Assembly (NCBI GenBank): GCA_964588795.1
Contig: CAZPQN010000042.1
Location: forward strand, 1 to 17,891
From: CAZPQN01 sp964588795
Lineage (GTDB): Bacteria; Fidelibacterota; UBA2242
DNA length: 17,891 bases
Reading direction: 5' to 3'
Shown: positions 1 to 7,916 of the stretch, in pieces
How positions within the stretch are numbered: the first letter of the stretch is position 1
Layout of the letters: every line of letters starts with the position of its first letter
The notes under the pieces: model-generated
What the model was told of the DNA's origin: nothing
Databases searched by the model: none
What the model saw: the letters and a program-made list of their open reading frames with translations, nothing else
Position numbers and translations under genes: made by a program

Positions 1-1501
1 GGGAAACTTGACGATACTGCTGATCGAGTTCAGCGGCGATTTCGTTGGGATTGGTCAGAGGCCGGTCGTCGGAGAAAACCTGATAGCCGAAGGCGATAGA
101 TTTATCGCGGGGGGAGTACTCCGGCAGGGGAGCTTTATGGGTTGTAGCAAGGTGCCGGCCTTTTTTATCAACGATGATAACGCTGGGCTTGTAGACGCCG
201 GAACGACCGATGAATTTATCCATCAGTTGGACGGCGGCTTGGAATTCCGACCGGCTCGCACGACCAAGAGCTTCGTAGTTGTCAATAATTTTACTGTCCC
301 AGGTCCAGACGCTGGCGACACTTTCGGAGACTCGGTTATGTAAGGGAAATCCGACATGCATGGTATCATGACCGGAAGGCATCAGAATGACTTTGCCGCC
401 GCCGCCCTCGACATTGACGGCGTAGACCGGGCGGGCCATGCCGCTCAGCCAGCCCTGCAGATGTTTGATGAGGAGTTTACCAACCTGAATTGGGGTAATG
501 AAATGGATCAGACCTTTTTCACGATGACATTGCAGGAGGTAATAAGGTTCGACGCCGACCCACAGCATCCGGCGCAGGGTTTCGGCTAAGGTTGCGAGGT
601 TGTCGTTGACGTGCCGTAAAAGCACGGTCTGATTGCGGATGGAGAATCCGTAGTGGTGAATTTTTTTTACCGCCCGGGCCAGAGCCGGCGTGATCTCGTG
701 GTAGTGATTGATGTGAGTCATGAAATAGACGTACTTGTCGGAGTTATTTATTGTCCGACGGATAAGTTTTAGGAGTTCATCGCTGACTCCCATCGGCAGA
801 GTCACCGGTACGCGCGTAGCGATGCGAATAACATGCAGATGCGGAATACGACAGAGTTGTTCAAGTACATATTTTAGGCGGTCCAGGCTGATCATCAGGG
901 CGTCACCGCCCGTGACTAATACTTCATCAATATTGGTATTGGCGGTGATGTAAAAGAGCCCCTTGTTGATTTCTTCCCGCGTGATAGACGCTGACAGATC
1001 GAGCGATTTGGCGCGTTGGCAATGGGTACAGTAAGAAGCGCAGGAAGTGTTTTCCGCCACGAACAGCGCTACGCGATTGGGGTAACGCTGATAAGCGGCG
1101 CCGTAACTGCGGTTTTCTTCGTTCATCGCTCCGGCGGCGCCGGTACGCGGAAATAGTAAGTGCGCCGGCGTCGGTACTGCTTGCCAGAAAATCGGGTCCA
1201 GGCGATTGGCGCCGTCTTCTCCCGGTAGTAAATCGGGGTGAAAAGGATCTTCGGCGATCAGGGTGGCATAATAGGGAGTGATGCGCATGGCTTCTTTGCC
1301 CTGAGCCCGCAGTTCCTTTAAGGTGCGTTCGATTTCACTTTGCTGGTACTCGCTCAGCCGTATGACGGCGTTTAACCCGGCCACATCGCGAATAACGTTG
1401 CGGCGTTGCCAAAGCGGATCGTTCCATTGTTGGTCGGTCACGTTTTTCCAGAGTGAAACGCCGCGGTAATCGCGTGGTTCATAAAGGTATCGCTCAGCCA
1501 T
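1..1501 (-). CDS. KamA-family radical SAM, PLP-dependent amino acid 2,3-aminomutase (C-terminus cut off by the window edge)
   Basis: Reading the minus strand from ATG at 1501 gives 500 codons with no stop, so the gene runs off the left edge. An AAGGAG ribosome binding site at 1510-1515 lies 8 bases before the ATG. The radical SAM cluster motif CX3CX2C is at residues 154-161 (CASYCTHC). A GGGGK motif ends at K370, the position of the PLP-binding lysine (K337) of Clostridium subterminale lysine 2,3-aminomutase. LVTGGDAL at 195-202 is the usual post-cluster SAM-binding region. Family enzymes move an alpha-amino group to the beta carbon through a 5'-deoxyadenosyl radical in the cytoplasm. The two aspartates that bind the lysine side chain (D293 and D330 there) align with H326 and N363, so lysine is probably not the substrate. 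Glutamate 2,3-aminomutase is one alternative; another amino acid is possible. The chain is already longer than classic LAM (about 416 aa), with extra sequence after residue 400. It is divergent from the MoxR operon. Confidence 0.9.
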   Translation of the reverse strand, partial: MAERYLYEPRDYRGVSLWKNVTDQQWNDPLWQRRNVIRDVAGLNAVIRLSEYQQSEIERTLKELRAQGKEAMRITPYYATLIAEDPFHPDLLPGEDGANRLDPIFWQAVPTPAHLLFPRTGAAGAMNEENRSYGAAYQRYPNRVALFVAENTSCASYCTHCQRAKSLDLSASITREEINKGLFYITANTNIDEVLVTGGDALMISLDRLKYVLEQLCRIPHLHVIRIATRVPVTLPMGVSDELLKLIRRTINNSDKYVYFMTHINHYHEITPALARAVKKIHHYGFSIRNQTVLLRHVNDNLATLAETLRRMLWVGVEPYYLLQCHREKGLIHFITPIQVGKLLIKHLQGWLSGMARPVYAVNVEGGGGKVILMPSGHDTMHVGFPLHNRVSESVASVWTWDSKIIDNYEALGRASRSEFQAAVQLMDKFIGRSGVYKPSVIIVDKKGRHLATTHKAPLPEYSPRDKSIAFGYQVFSDDRPLTNPNEIAAELDQQYRQVS

Positions 1502-1662
1502 CTCTTTTTCTCCTTCTCATAAATAATAAACACTTCAGGGTGGATATTGTTTCGCGGGAAATAGGTTGCGCCACGACCAAATAGTCGTTGGCTTTCCTTG
1601 CGCTGAAAACCGCAATGTCTTAGATTTTCGATGTTAGCGGATTATTAAACAGAAAGATTGAA
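1502..1662. other. Divergent intergenic region between the KamA-family gene and the MoxR operon
   Basis: These 161 bases must hold promoters for two divergent units. I see no convincing -35/-10 pair in either direction. A weak candidate for the plus operon is TTGCGC, 17 bases, TAGATT, upstream of the ATG at 1663. A small inverted repeat, ACGAC-6 bases-GTCGT, lies around 1574-1590 and could be an operator, but five pairs is little evidence. Confidence 0.4.
1510..1515 (-). promoter_or_regulatory. Ribosome binding site of the KamA-family gene
   Basis: On the minus strand this reads AAGGAG, 8 bases before the ATG at 1501. It supports that start. Confidence 0.7.
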
Positions 1663-2652
1663 ATGCAGAACAAAGACGATGTCACCTTAGTGGAAGAATT
1701 ATTCCAGGCGCGCGAACGCCTGTTGGCGGAAATTGGTAAAGTCATTGTCGGGCAACGCGCGATCATTGACCAGATTCTAACGACTTTGCTGTGTCGGGGG
1801 CACTGTCTGCTGATTGGCGTCCCGGGACTGGCCAAGACCCTGATGATTAAAACCTTAGCCGAGGTGCTCGATCTCACCTTCAAACGCATCCAGTTCACTC
1901 CGGATTTGATGCCGTCGGACATTACCGGAACGGAAGTGCTGGAAGAAGACCGCAGTACCGGCGCGCGTGCCTTTAAATTTTTCCAGGGCCCGATTTTCGG
2001 CAATATCATTTTGGCCGATGAAATCAACCGCACGCCGCCCAAGACCCAATCGGCGCTTTTGGAGGCCATGCAGGAATATCGCGTCACCGCCGCCGGCGAA
2101 ACCTATCGGCTCGACGAACCGTTTTTCGTTTTGGCCACCCAGAATCCGATTGAACAGGAAGGCACCTATCCATTGCCGGAAGCGCAGCTGGATCGGTTCA
2201 TGTTCAGCCTGAAAGTCGCCTATCCCAGCTTTGCAGAGGAACTGGAAATCGTGCAAACCACAACCTCCGAACGCGACGTTCAACTGCATCCTGTGCTCAC
2301 CAAGGCAGAGATTTTAAACTACCAGCAATTGGTCCGGCGCGTGCCGGTGGCGCCGAATGTGATTGAGTTTGCCGTCAAACTGGTCACGGCGTCCCGACCG
2401 GGAGAACCCGACGCTCCGGATTTCGTGAAAAAGTGGGTGGAATGGGGCGCCGGTCCGCGTGCCTCGCAGTATCTCATTCTGGGCGCTAAGACTAATGCCA
2501 TTCTGCAGGGGAAACCGACTCCGGCCATTGATGACGTGGTCAGAATGGCCAAACCGGTTTTGCGCCACCGCATCATTCCCAACTTCAATGCCGAGGCAGA
2601 AGGCATTGACACCGACGAGATCACGACCAAACTGCTCGAATATCTTGCCTGA
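1663..2652 (+). CDS. MoxR-family AAA+ ATPase
   Basis: 329 aa, full length for the MoxR family. The Walker A motif is GVPGLAKT at residues 52-59, with the glycine-proline-glycine form typical of MoxR. Walker B is IILADE at 115-120, sensor 1 is ATQNP at 158-162, and the conserved EAQLDRF segment is at 173-179. The C-terminal part is the usual AAA lid. Family members form hexameric ATPases that act as chaperones or activators of metal-cofactor or von Willebrand-type partner proteins, generally in the cytoplasm next to the membrane. It is the first gene of a plus-strand operon; the DUF58 partner starts 5 bases after its stop. Upstream of the ATG there is only a weak purine stretch (AGAAAG) as ribosome binding site. 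The partner being activated is not known; the downstream envelope genes are the best candidates. Confidence 0.95.
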   Translation: MQNKDDVTLVEELFQARERLLAEIGKVIVGQRAIIDQILTTLLCRGHCLLIGVPGLAKTLMIKTLAEVLDLTFKRIQFTPDLMPSDITGTEVLEEDRSTGARAFKFFQGPIFGNIILADEINRTPPKTQSALLEAMQEYRVTAAGETYRLDEPFFVLATQNPIEQEGTYPLPEAQLDRFMFSLKVAYPSFAEELEIVQTTTSERDVQLHPVLTKAEILNYQQLVRRVPVAPNVIEFAVKLVTASRPGEPDAPDFVKKWVEWGAGPRASQYLILGAKTNAILQGKPTPAIDDVVRMAKPVLRHRIIPNFNAEAEGIDTDEITTKLLEYLA

Positions 2653-2657
2653 TTTGC

Positions 2658-3563
2658 ATGAGTGCCACCCGGACCGATAAGCGTCGTTTTTTAGATCCGG
2701 CGATGATTGCCCGACTGGATAACATGTCCCTGCGCGCACGTTTGGTGGTTGAGGGTTTTATTATTGGACTGCATCGCAGTCCCTACCACGGCTTTTCGGT
2801 GGAGTTTGCCGAACACCGTCCCTATTTGCCGGGCGATGAGATTAAGCACATTGACTGGAAGCTGTACGGAAAGACCGACCGGTACTACATCAAGCAATTC
2901 GAGGAAGAAACCAATCTCAAGTCCTATATTCTCGTGGACAAGAGCGGTTCGATGGCCTATCAGTCGGGCGCAGTATCCAAACTGCATTACGCCTGCTTTT
3001 TGGCGGCGGCACTCGGTTACCTGATGCTGAAACAACAAGATGCCGTCAGCCTGACCCTGTTCGATACGCAAGTGCAGGCTTACCTGCCTCCCTTGGCGAA
3101 GCAAAGTCATCTGAATCAGGTGCTCTCCGCTCTGGAAAATACGCAACCGGGAGCCGAAACCGCCATCGCGCCTTTGCTCCACATTCAGGCCGAAAAGATC
3201 AAAAAACGCGGCCTGATCATCCTCATCTCGGATCTGCTGGACGAACCGTCCGCCGTACTCAATGCCCTGAAGCATTTCCGGCATAAACGCCATGAGGTGA
3301 TCGTATTTCAGATTCTCGATCCGCAGGAGCTGGAATTCGGTTTCAAACGGCAGACCAAGTTCGTTGATCTCGAAAACCGCGAGACGCTGATCACCGAACC
3401 CTGGCACATCCAGAAGGCCTACCAGCAGGCGATGCGCCAGTTTACCGAGGAGTATAAGGCGCAGTGTCGCACGAATAATATTGATTACGTTCTACTGACG
3501 ACCGACCGGCCGCTTGATTTAGCCCTGACCGAGTATCTGAATAAGCGCACCCGAATCGGTTGA
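2658..3563 (+). CDS. DUF58 domain-containing protein (MoxR partner, vWA-like)
   Basis: 301 aa. Residues 36-87 carry the DUF58 signature: GLHRSPYHGFSVEF, then EHRPYLPGDE, HIDWKLYGKTDRYY and KQFEEETNL. This is followed by a von Willebrand-like strand with DKSGSM at 94-99, which resembles a MIDAS motif (DxSxS). There is no signal peptide or membrane segment, so this is the soluble form of DUF58. DUF58 proteins are almost always encoded next to MoxR and are thought to be its substrate adaptor or effector; biochemical knowledge of them is thin. The ATG follows the moxR stop by 5 bases. The gene ends at the TGA at 3561-3563, which overlaps a possible TTG start of the next gene. Confidence 0.93.
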   Translation: MSATRTDKRRFLDPAMIARLDNMSLRARLVVEGFIIGLHRSPYHGFSVEFAEHRPYLPGDEIKHIDWKLYGKTDRYYIKQFEEETNLKSYILVDKSGSMAYQSGAVSKLHYACFLAAALGYLMLKQQDAVSLTLFDTQVQAYLPPLAKQSHLNQVLSALENTQPGAETAIAPLLHIQAEKIKKRGLIILISDLLDEPSAVLNALKHFRHKRHEVIVFQILDPQELEFGFKRQTKFVDLENRETLITEPWHIQKAYQQAMRQFTEEYKAQCRTNNIDYVLLTTDRPLDLALTEYLNKRTRIG

Positions 3564-3583
3564 GGAAAACTGGTCACCATGCG

Positions 3584-4657
3584 ATGCGTCTGATTAGGCA
3601 AAATCGAGGCAAGAAAGGGCTTCTCTGCCTGCTGATGCTGACGCTTTCGCTCTCCGCCGCGCCGCGCTGGAAATTGCCGTTTTCCCGGAGTAAATTCGAC
3701 ATCCGTGACTTTATCGCCGACACTCTGCTGATCACTCTGCCAGTTGACACTGCGTTTATTGCCGGAGAAACCAATCTGACCATTGTAGATGAACGTTGGC
3801 CGTCCGGTCGCTTGATCGGCATTCAAAGCACCAGGAAGTGGAAGTACATTCCGGTTGATCAGCTGCTAATGCTCAATCGTGATCTGTCCCTTGCGGCGCG
3901 GGACTATTGCCGCCGCGATTCCCTGCGGACGTCCGGCACGCTTTATATCAAGAAATTAGTCTACTGGAAAGACGACAGCCCTTTCTTTAATCCGGGTCGC
4001 AAACTGAATGCCTATTGTCTGCTGACCGACGGCGTCGGCCAAGTCATGAGCGACTGGCTCTGGGAATATACGCTCAAGCCGAAGAAGAAGCAGAAAGACA
4101 GCACCATCATCGCCGAAATGATGAATCGCTGGCTGATTGAACAGACGGAGGCGATCCGGCGGGAAAATTTTCACGATCACGTCTATCCGTATCTTTACCG
4201 GCGGCAGATGATGAGTTGGGCGGATTTTATCCTGTTGACGGACGGCTACGCTGTGAACGTGCACCTGACGCTCGATTTTCCCGCTGACCGCGAAAAGGCC
4301 TGGATTCGCGGCTCGCCGGGAATGTTTTACCGGCGCGGGCGTTATCACCAGTCGTTGGCCATTGGCGGTAAAGATCAACAGTGGTATGCCCGCCTCAATT
4401 CCAGCTGGATACGACGTTTGAATCTGACCCTGCGCTTCGGGGTGAATAATTTCGATCACTCGCACTATGAACACCTGGACATCTGGAACCTTTTTCTGTT
4501 CAATCTCAGCGTCAATGCCGCGCTCGAATGCCGACCGGTTTACCTGAAGGGCTTTTTCGGGGGACTTGGATTGCACACTGCACTCAATGTTTTACCGGAA
4601 GTTATCGGGCGCGTGGAGCCGGGACTGCTTTTCACTGTGGGATGGATACTGCCGTGA
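3584..4657 (+). CDS. Exported protein of unknown family, probably periplasmic or outer membrane
   Basis: I do not recognise this family. From ATG at 3584 the protein has 357 aa and a textbook signal peptide: a basic n-region (MRLIRQNRGKK), then a leucine-rich core, ending near LSAAP. An in-frame TTG at 3560 overlapping the previous stop (TTGA) would give 365 aa but would bury the signal peptide behind extra residues, so I prefer 3584. The SD-like GAGGA at 3562-3566 is 17 bases away, so re-initiation after the DUF58 gene is likely. The middle is mixed and basic, with KPKKKQK near residues 165-171. The last 130 residues alternate aromatic and polar residues in short strands rich in W, Y, F and G, consistent with a small beta barrel or barrel-associated domain. 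The end overlaps the receptor gene (GTGA), implying translational coupling and a role in the same envelope complex. Confidence 0.75.
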   Translation: MRLIRQNRGKKGLLCLLMLTLSLSAAPRWKLPFSRSKFDIRDFIADTLLITLPVDTAFIAGETNLTIVDERWPSGRLIGIQSTRKWKYIPVDQLLMLNRDLSLAARDYCRRDSLRTSGTLYIKKLVYWKDDSPFFNPGRKLNAYCLLTDGVGQVMSDWLWEYTLKPKKKQKDSTIIAEMMNRWLIEQTEAIRRENFHDHVYPYLYRRQMMSWADFILLTDGYAVNVHLTLDFPADREKAWIRGSPGMFYRRGRYHQSLAIGGKDQQWYARLNSSWIRRLNLTLRFGVNNFDHSHYEHLDIWNLFLFNLSVNAALECRPVYLKGFFGGLGLHTALNVLPEVIGRVEPGLLFTVGWILP

Positions 4658-6972
4658 AGTTTTTCCGTTGTCTGGCAATATTAATGGGTCTGACGCAAGT
4701 GCTGACGGCGGGCAATCTCTCCGGGTACGTCGTGGATGCCGTAACTGGCGAAACCATTATCGGCGTCAACGTCATCCTGGAAGGCAGTGAGCGCGGCGCC
4801 GCGACGGATGTCAAGGGTCTCTTCGTCATCCGCAACGTGCCTGAAGGTCGGCATACTCTGCGGTTTTCGCACATCGCTTACGAGAACCTGCGGCAGGAAT
4901 ATTTGCTGACCGGGAAAAACCTGTTCATTCCGGATGTGAAGCTTCAGCCGCGCGCCATCCAGGCGGAAGCGGTCGAAGTACTGGGTCAACGCGGTTCGAT
5001 TATCCAGAAGGATATGGATATTGCCAGTTTCGAAGTTGATCCGGTAGTTTTGACCGAAGTGCCGCAGTTGGGTCGCGACGTTTTTCAGTTGATGAAGATG
5101 TCGCCCAGCGTGACGGTGTCCGATCCTTTTTCGCCGCAGTATTATGTGCGTGGGAGCGATCCCGGCGAGAATCTGGTGCAGCTCGACGGAATGACGATCT
5201 ACAATCCCCAGCATTTCTTGGGCTCCAACGCCGTGTTCAATCCCTACGCCATCAAGAATATCGAGATGCTGGTGGGTGGTTTCGATGCGGAATACGGCGG
5301 GCGCAATTCATCCATTCTCAGTATCAGCTCCCGGGAAGGGCATCAGAGCGAAGTGCATGGCGAATTTCATCCTTCCATTTCGGGCATTACGGGGGCGGTG
5401 GAATTTCCTGCGGGTCGCGAAGCCACCGCCATGCTATCCGGACGGTTACTGACCAGCCTGACGATGCGGGTTATGCTCGGTTCACCCAATGTCATGGCCG
5501 ATTTCAACGGTGCTTATCAGCGGCGCATAGGCAACACCAAACTGCGCCTTTCGGCTTTTTACGCTCGCGATTACATGGATTACTGCATAGACAACCTGTT
5601 CATTTACTTCCCCGATTCCATTTTCAAGGACATCAGCGAAGGTTACCTCACCGACACCGAAAACCGCGCCGTCGGTTTGCAGACTACGACGATGCTCACG
5701 CCGAATTTGGTACTCGAAAATCAGGTTTATTATTCCGGCTCGACTGTCGAAAACCAGACCTATTTCAGCTATGCGTTCGATGACACGGCTTCCATTACCG
5801 ATGCCGCACTCGACTACCGCACGCATATCCTGAATGCGATCGGGGACGTGACGCTGAAAAGTCATTTGGCCTGGTTCAGCTTCTGGAACCAGACCTGGCG
5901 CATCGGGGGCGAGGTCAACCGCCTGCGTTTTCTGAATCGCATTGGCAGTTACGATCTCATGACCGAAAGCTCCCGGAGCCGCTCGACTTTCGAGTCCTTT
6001 TATATTCAGGATAAAATCGAATTGGGCAATTTCCTGCTGAAGCTGGGTCTGCGCCAATCCCGGAATGCCATCGAAAAAAACTGGCGCCGCGAGCCGCGCC
6101 TTTCGGCGACGCTGAAAGTGGCCAATCTGACCTTTAAACTGGCTTACGGCCACTACTACCAGTATCTGACCACTCTCGATTCCCGCAACAATGAATTTGT
6201 GCAGTTCCTGGATTATTATGCCACGCTGGAGGGACTGGCGCCGCTCTATTCCATCCATCACATTTTGGGTGTCGAAGGAAAAATCTCCGAGCGTCTAGAT
6301 TATTCGCTGTCCGCCTACTACAAGGATCTGCGACGGCTGTATCGCTACAGTTATGAGTCGCTCGATATCACGAGTGGGGCGACCGGAATCGAGCCGGGAC
6401 GCGGCAAATCCTACGGCGTCGAACTGCTTCTGCGGGGCGAAGTGGGCAAACTCTCGGGTTGGATCGGCTACACCTATAGCCATGGCACCCGCAATTATGC
6501 TTCTGTTCTGCATGGAAAAACGGTTCTTTTCGACGGCGACCAGCCGCATAATTTCAAATCGGTCCTGTGCTACAAACTTACCAAAGACATTACCGCCAGT
6601 TCCACGTTCCAGTTAACTTCCGGCTATCCCAAAACCTGGGAAACCGGGATGCTGATGCACTACTATTACGACCCGCTGACCAATACCATGAGTTATGCCG
6701 CCACCAACATCACGCCCGTGAAAAACAACGTGCGTTATCCTTCGCGTCTGCGCTGGGACATCGGCTGGAAAAAACAACTGCGGGACGGCTTCGGCTATCA
6801 CCTGGCGGAATTTTTAGGTTGTGATGACGTGGTTTTTTCCATGACGATCAATAATCTCCTTTTCCTGCATCGCGATCCGATCTATTACATGTTTATTCCA
6901 AACTTCGGTTATTACGGGCTTGATCCCGAGTTTTTACCCAACATCACCGCTGGTTACAGTATCCGGTTCTGA
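4654..6972 (+). CDS. TonB-dependent receptor-like outer membrane protein with carboxypeptidase-regulatory-like N-terminal domain
   Basis: About 772 aa from GTG at 4654, which overlaps the previous stop as GTGA and has GGATGG 8 bases upstream. An in-frame ATG at 4642 would add four residues (MDTA). The short start gives a cleaner signal peptide (KFFR, hydrophobic core, VLTAG). Residues 22-100 form a carboxypeptidase-regulatory-like beta domain (GYVVDAVTGETIIGVNV). A plug domain follows, with LGRDVFQLMKMSPSV near 139, YVRGSDPGENLVQLDGM near 164 and FDAEYGGR further on. The rest is a beta barrel of alternating aromatic strands ending in SIRF, with the terminal phenylalanine of outer membrane proteins. 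Such receptors import bulky ligands using TonB energy. No SusD partner is present; instead a DUF4249-like lipoprotein follows 4 bases later, a pairing known from Bacteroidetes. The ligand cannot be read from the sequence. Confidence 0.9.
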   Translation: MKFFRCLAILMGLTQVLTAGNLSGYVVDAVTGETIIGVNVILEGSERGAATDVKGLFVIRNVPEGRHTLRFSHIAYENLRQEYLLTGKNLFIPDVKLQPRAIQAEAVEVLGQRGSIIQKDMDIASFEVDPVVLTEVPQLGRDVFQLMKMSPSVTVSDPFSPQYYVRGSDPGENLVQLDGMTIYNPQHFLGSNAVFNPYAIKNIEMLVGGFDAEYGGRNSSILSISSREGHQSEVHGEFHPSISGITGAVEFPAGREATAMLSGRLLTSLTMRVMLGSPNVMADFNGAYQRRIGNTKLRLSAFYARDYMDYCIDNLFIYFPDSIFKDISEGYLTDTENRAVGLQTTTMLTPNLVLENQVYYSGSTVENQTYFSYAFDDTASITDAALDYRTHILNAIGDVTLKSHLAWFSFWNQTWRIGGEVNRLRFLNRIGSYDLMTESSRSRSTFESFYIQDKIELGNFLLKLGLRQSRNAIEKNWRREPRLSATLKVANLTFKLAYGHYYQYLTTLDSRNNEFVQFLDYYATLEGLAPLYSIHHILGVEGKISERLDYSLSAYYKDLRRLYRYSYESLDITSGATGIEPGRGKSYGVELLLRGEVGKLSGWIGYTYSHGTRNYASVLHGKTVLFDGDQPHNFKSVLCYKLTKDITASSTFQLTSGYPKTWETGMLMHYYYDPLTNTMSYAATNITPVKNNVRYPSRLRWDIGWKKQLRDGFGYHLAEFLGCDDVVFSMTINNLLFLHRDPIYYMFIPNFGYYGLDPEFLPNITAGYSIRF

Positions 6973-6976
6973 AACG

Positions 6977-7798
6977 ATGAGCAGATTTTACACTCTGAAT
7001 AAGCATAAAAAAACTAACCGCTATTTGCGGACACTGTCACTATTGTTCTGTGCCGTAATGTATCTGCTGGTGCTGAACCAGTGCGATTTACCGACCAGCC
7101 CGGGGCCGCAACCCAGACCCTTGATTAACGTGGATTTCGAACCGGGACTGAATATTTTTGGAGTTCTGCGGGCGGACAGCGTCAGCGGCAGTTCCTTTAT
7201 CCATGTCGAACGCGCCGCGACCACGGCGGAATTGTATGCGGCGGAGAATATTTTTAATACGACAGCTACGGTGTTATTGACGGATGTCCTGACCGGAAAT
7301 ACCTACCGGTTTACGACGATTGACGACAGCCAGCATATCGGTTATTATTACAACGCGGATTTTCAGGCGATTGCCGGTCGGCGTTATACACTTGCAGTCC
7401 AATCAACCGACCTGCCGGTGCTGACGGGCGCGACCAGCGTGCCGGTACAGCCCCGGATCGTGGATAATTCCCTGCGCCGGGAAGGCAATGAACTGCGCTT
7501 TGACCTGCATCTGACCGCAGACACTTATCAATATCTGTGCTACCTGATCAGCGATGCGAATTATCTCGAACAGCAATTCCTGAACAAGGGCGGTATGCAA
7601 GCCAGCGTGGCGTTCGATTTGCGCCAACTGGCCTCATCGCCCACCGCTATCGTCATAATCGCATATGATTACAATTTGACGCAGTACTCCAATTCCACGC
7701 CATCCTTCATTCCCCAGACCTATCACGAGATGATCAACACCGTCGAGAATGGCTACGGCTGTTTCGGCTCACTGGCGGTGACGACGATAAAATTATAA
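6977..7798 (+). CDS. DUF4249-like predicted lipoprotein
   Basis: 273 aa from ATG at 6977, 4 bases after the receptor stop. The N-terminus is basic (residues 1-18), then a hydrophobic stretch at 19-34 leads to LNQC, with C36 as the probable lipidated cysteine. The lipobox is atypical because Q precedes the cysteine, so a plain signal peptide is possible. The body resembles DUF4249: an early strand region (INVDFEPGLNIFGVL), TATVLLTDV with FTTIDD, then AIAGRRYTLAV followed by ATSVPVQPRI, and a GYGCFGSLAV end. DUF4249 proteins occur as partners of TonB-dependent receptors with a carboxypeptidase-regulatory-like domain. A surface lipoprotein acting with the receptor is the natural reading. The match is by pattern, not alignment, so the family name is moderately secure. 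It is the last gene of the operon and is followed by a hairpin. Confidence 0.7.
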   Translation: MSRFYTLNKHKKTNRYLRTLSLLFCAVMYLLVLNQCDLPTSPGPQPRPLINVDFEPGLNIFGVLRADSVSGSSFIHVERAATTAELYAAENIFNTTATVLLTDVLTGNTYRFTTIDDSQHIGYYYNADFQAIAGRRYTLAVQSTDLPVLTGATSVPVQPRIVDNSLRREGNELRFDLHLTADTYQYLCYLISDANYLEQQFLNKGGMQASVAFDLRQLASSPTAIVIIAYDYNLTQYSNSTPSFIPQTYHEMINTVENGYGCFGSLAVTTIKL

Positions 7799-7863
7799 CG
7801 GTGCGGAGGGTGACTGTTAAAATCCATCACCCCGGGACTTGCGGTGCAAATCGCCATAAAACA

Positions 7864-7892
7864 AGAAATCCCGATTATTGGTCGGGATTTCT
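7864..7892. terminator. Bidirectional hairpin terminator between convergent units
   Basis: A perfect 11-bp stem, AGAAATCCCGA (7864-7874) with TCGGGATTTCT (7882-7892), and a 7-base loop. It sits between the stop at 7798 and the stop of the convergent TPR gene at 7917. On the minus strand the stem is followed by TGTTTTAT, a fair U tract. On the plus strand the downstream U tract is poor, so termination is probably stronger for minus-strand transcripts. Confidence 0.75.
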
Positions 7893-7916
7893 CGTTGTGA
7901 ATAAAGGGGGACAATT

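Noticed and set aside
8..953. Plus-strand open frames of 72-111 codons
   Set aside because: They are antisense to the KamA-family gene, whose protein has clear family motifs; the plus-strand products have none.
1575..1650. Sigma-70 promoter TTGCGC-17-TAGATT for the MoxR operon
   Set aside because: Only 3 of 6 and 4 of 6 matches to consensus, too weak to list as a feature.
2691..3407. 238-codon minus-strand open frame
   Set aside because: Antisense to the DUF58 gene and without motifs.
4528..4653. Longer N-terminus for the receptor
   Set aside because: It would overlap the previous gene by 130 bases and hide the signal peptide; GTG at 4654 or ATG at 4642 is better.
5482..6261. 259-codon minus-strand open frame
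   Set aside because: It lies opposite the barrel part of the TonB-dependent receptor, has no ribosome binding site or recognisable motif, and is a codon-bias shadow.
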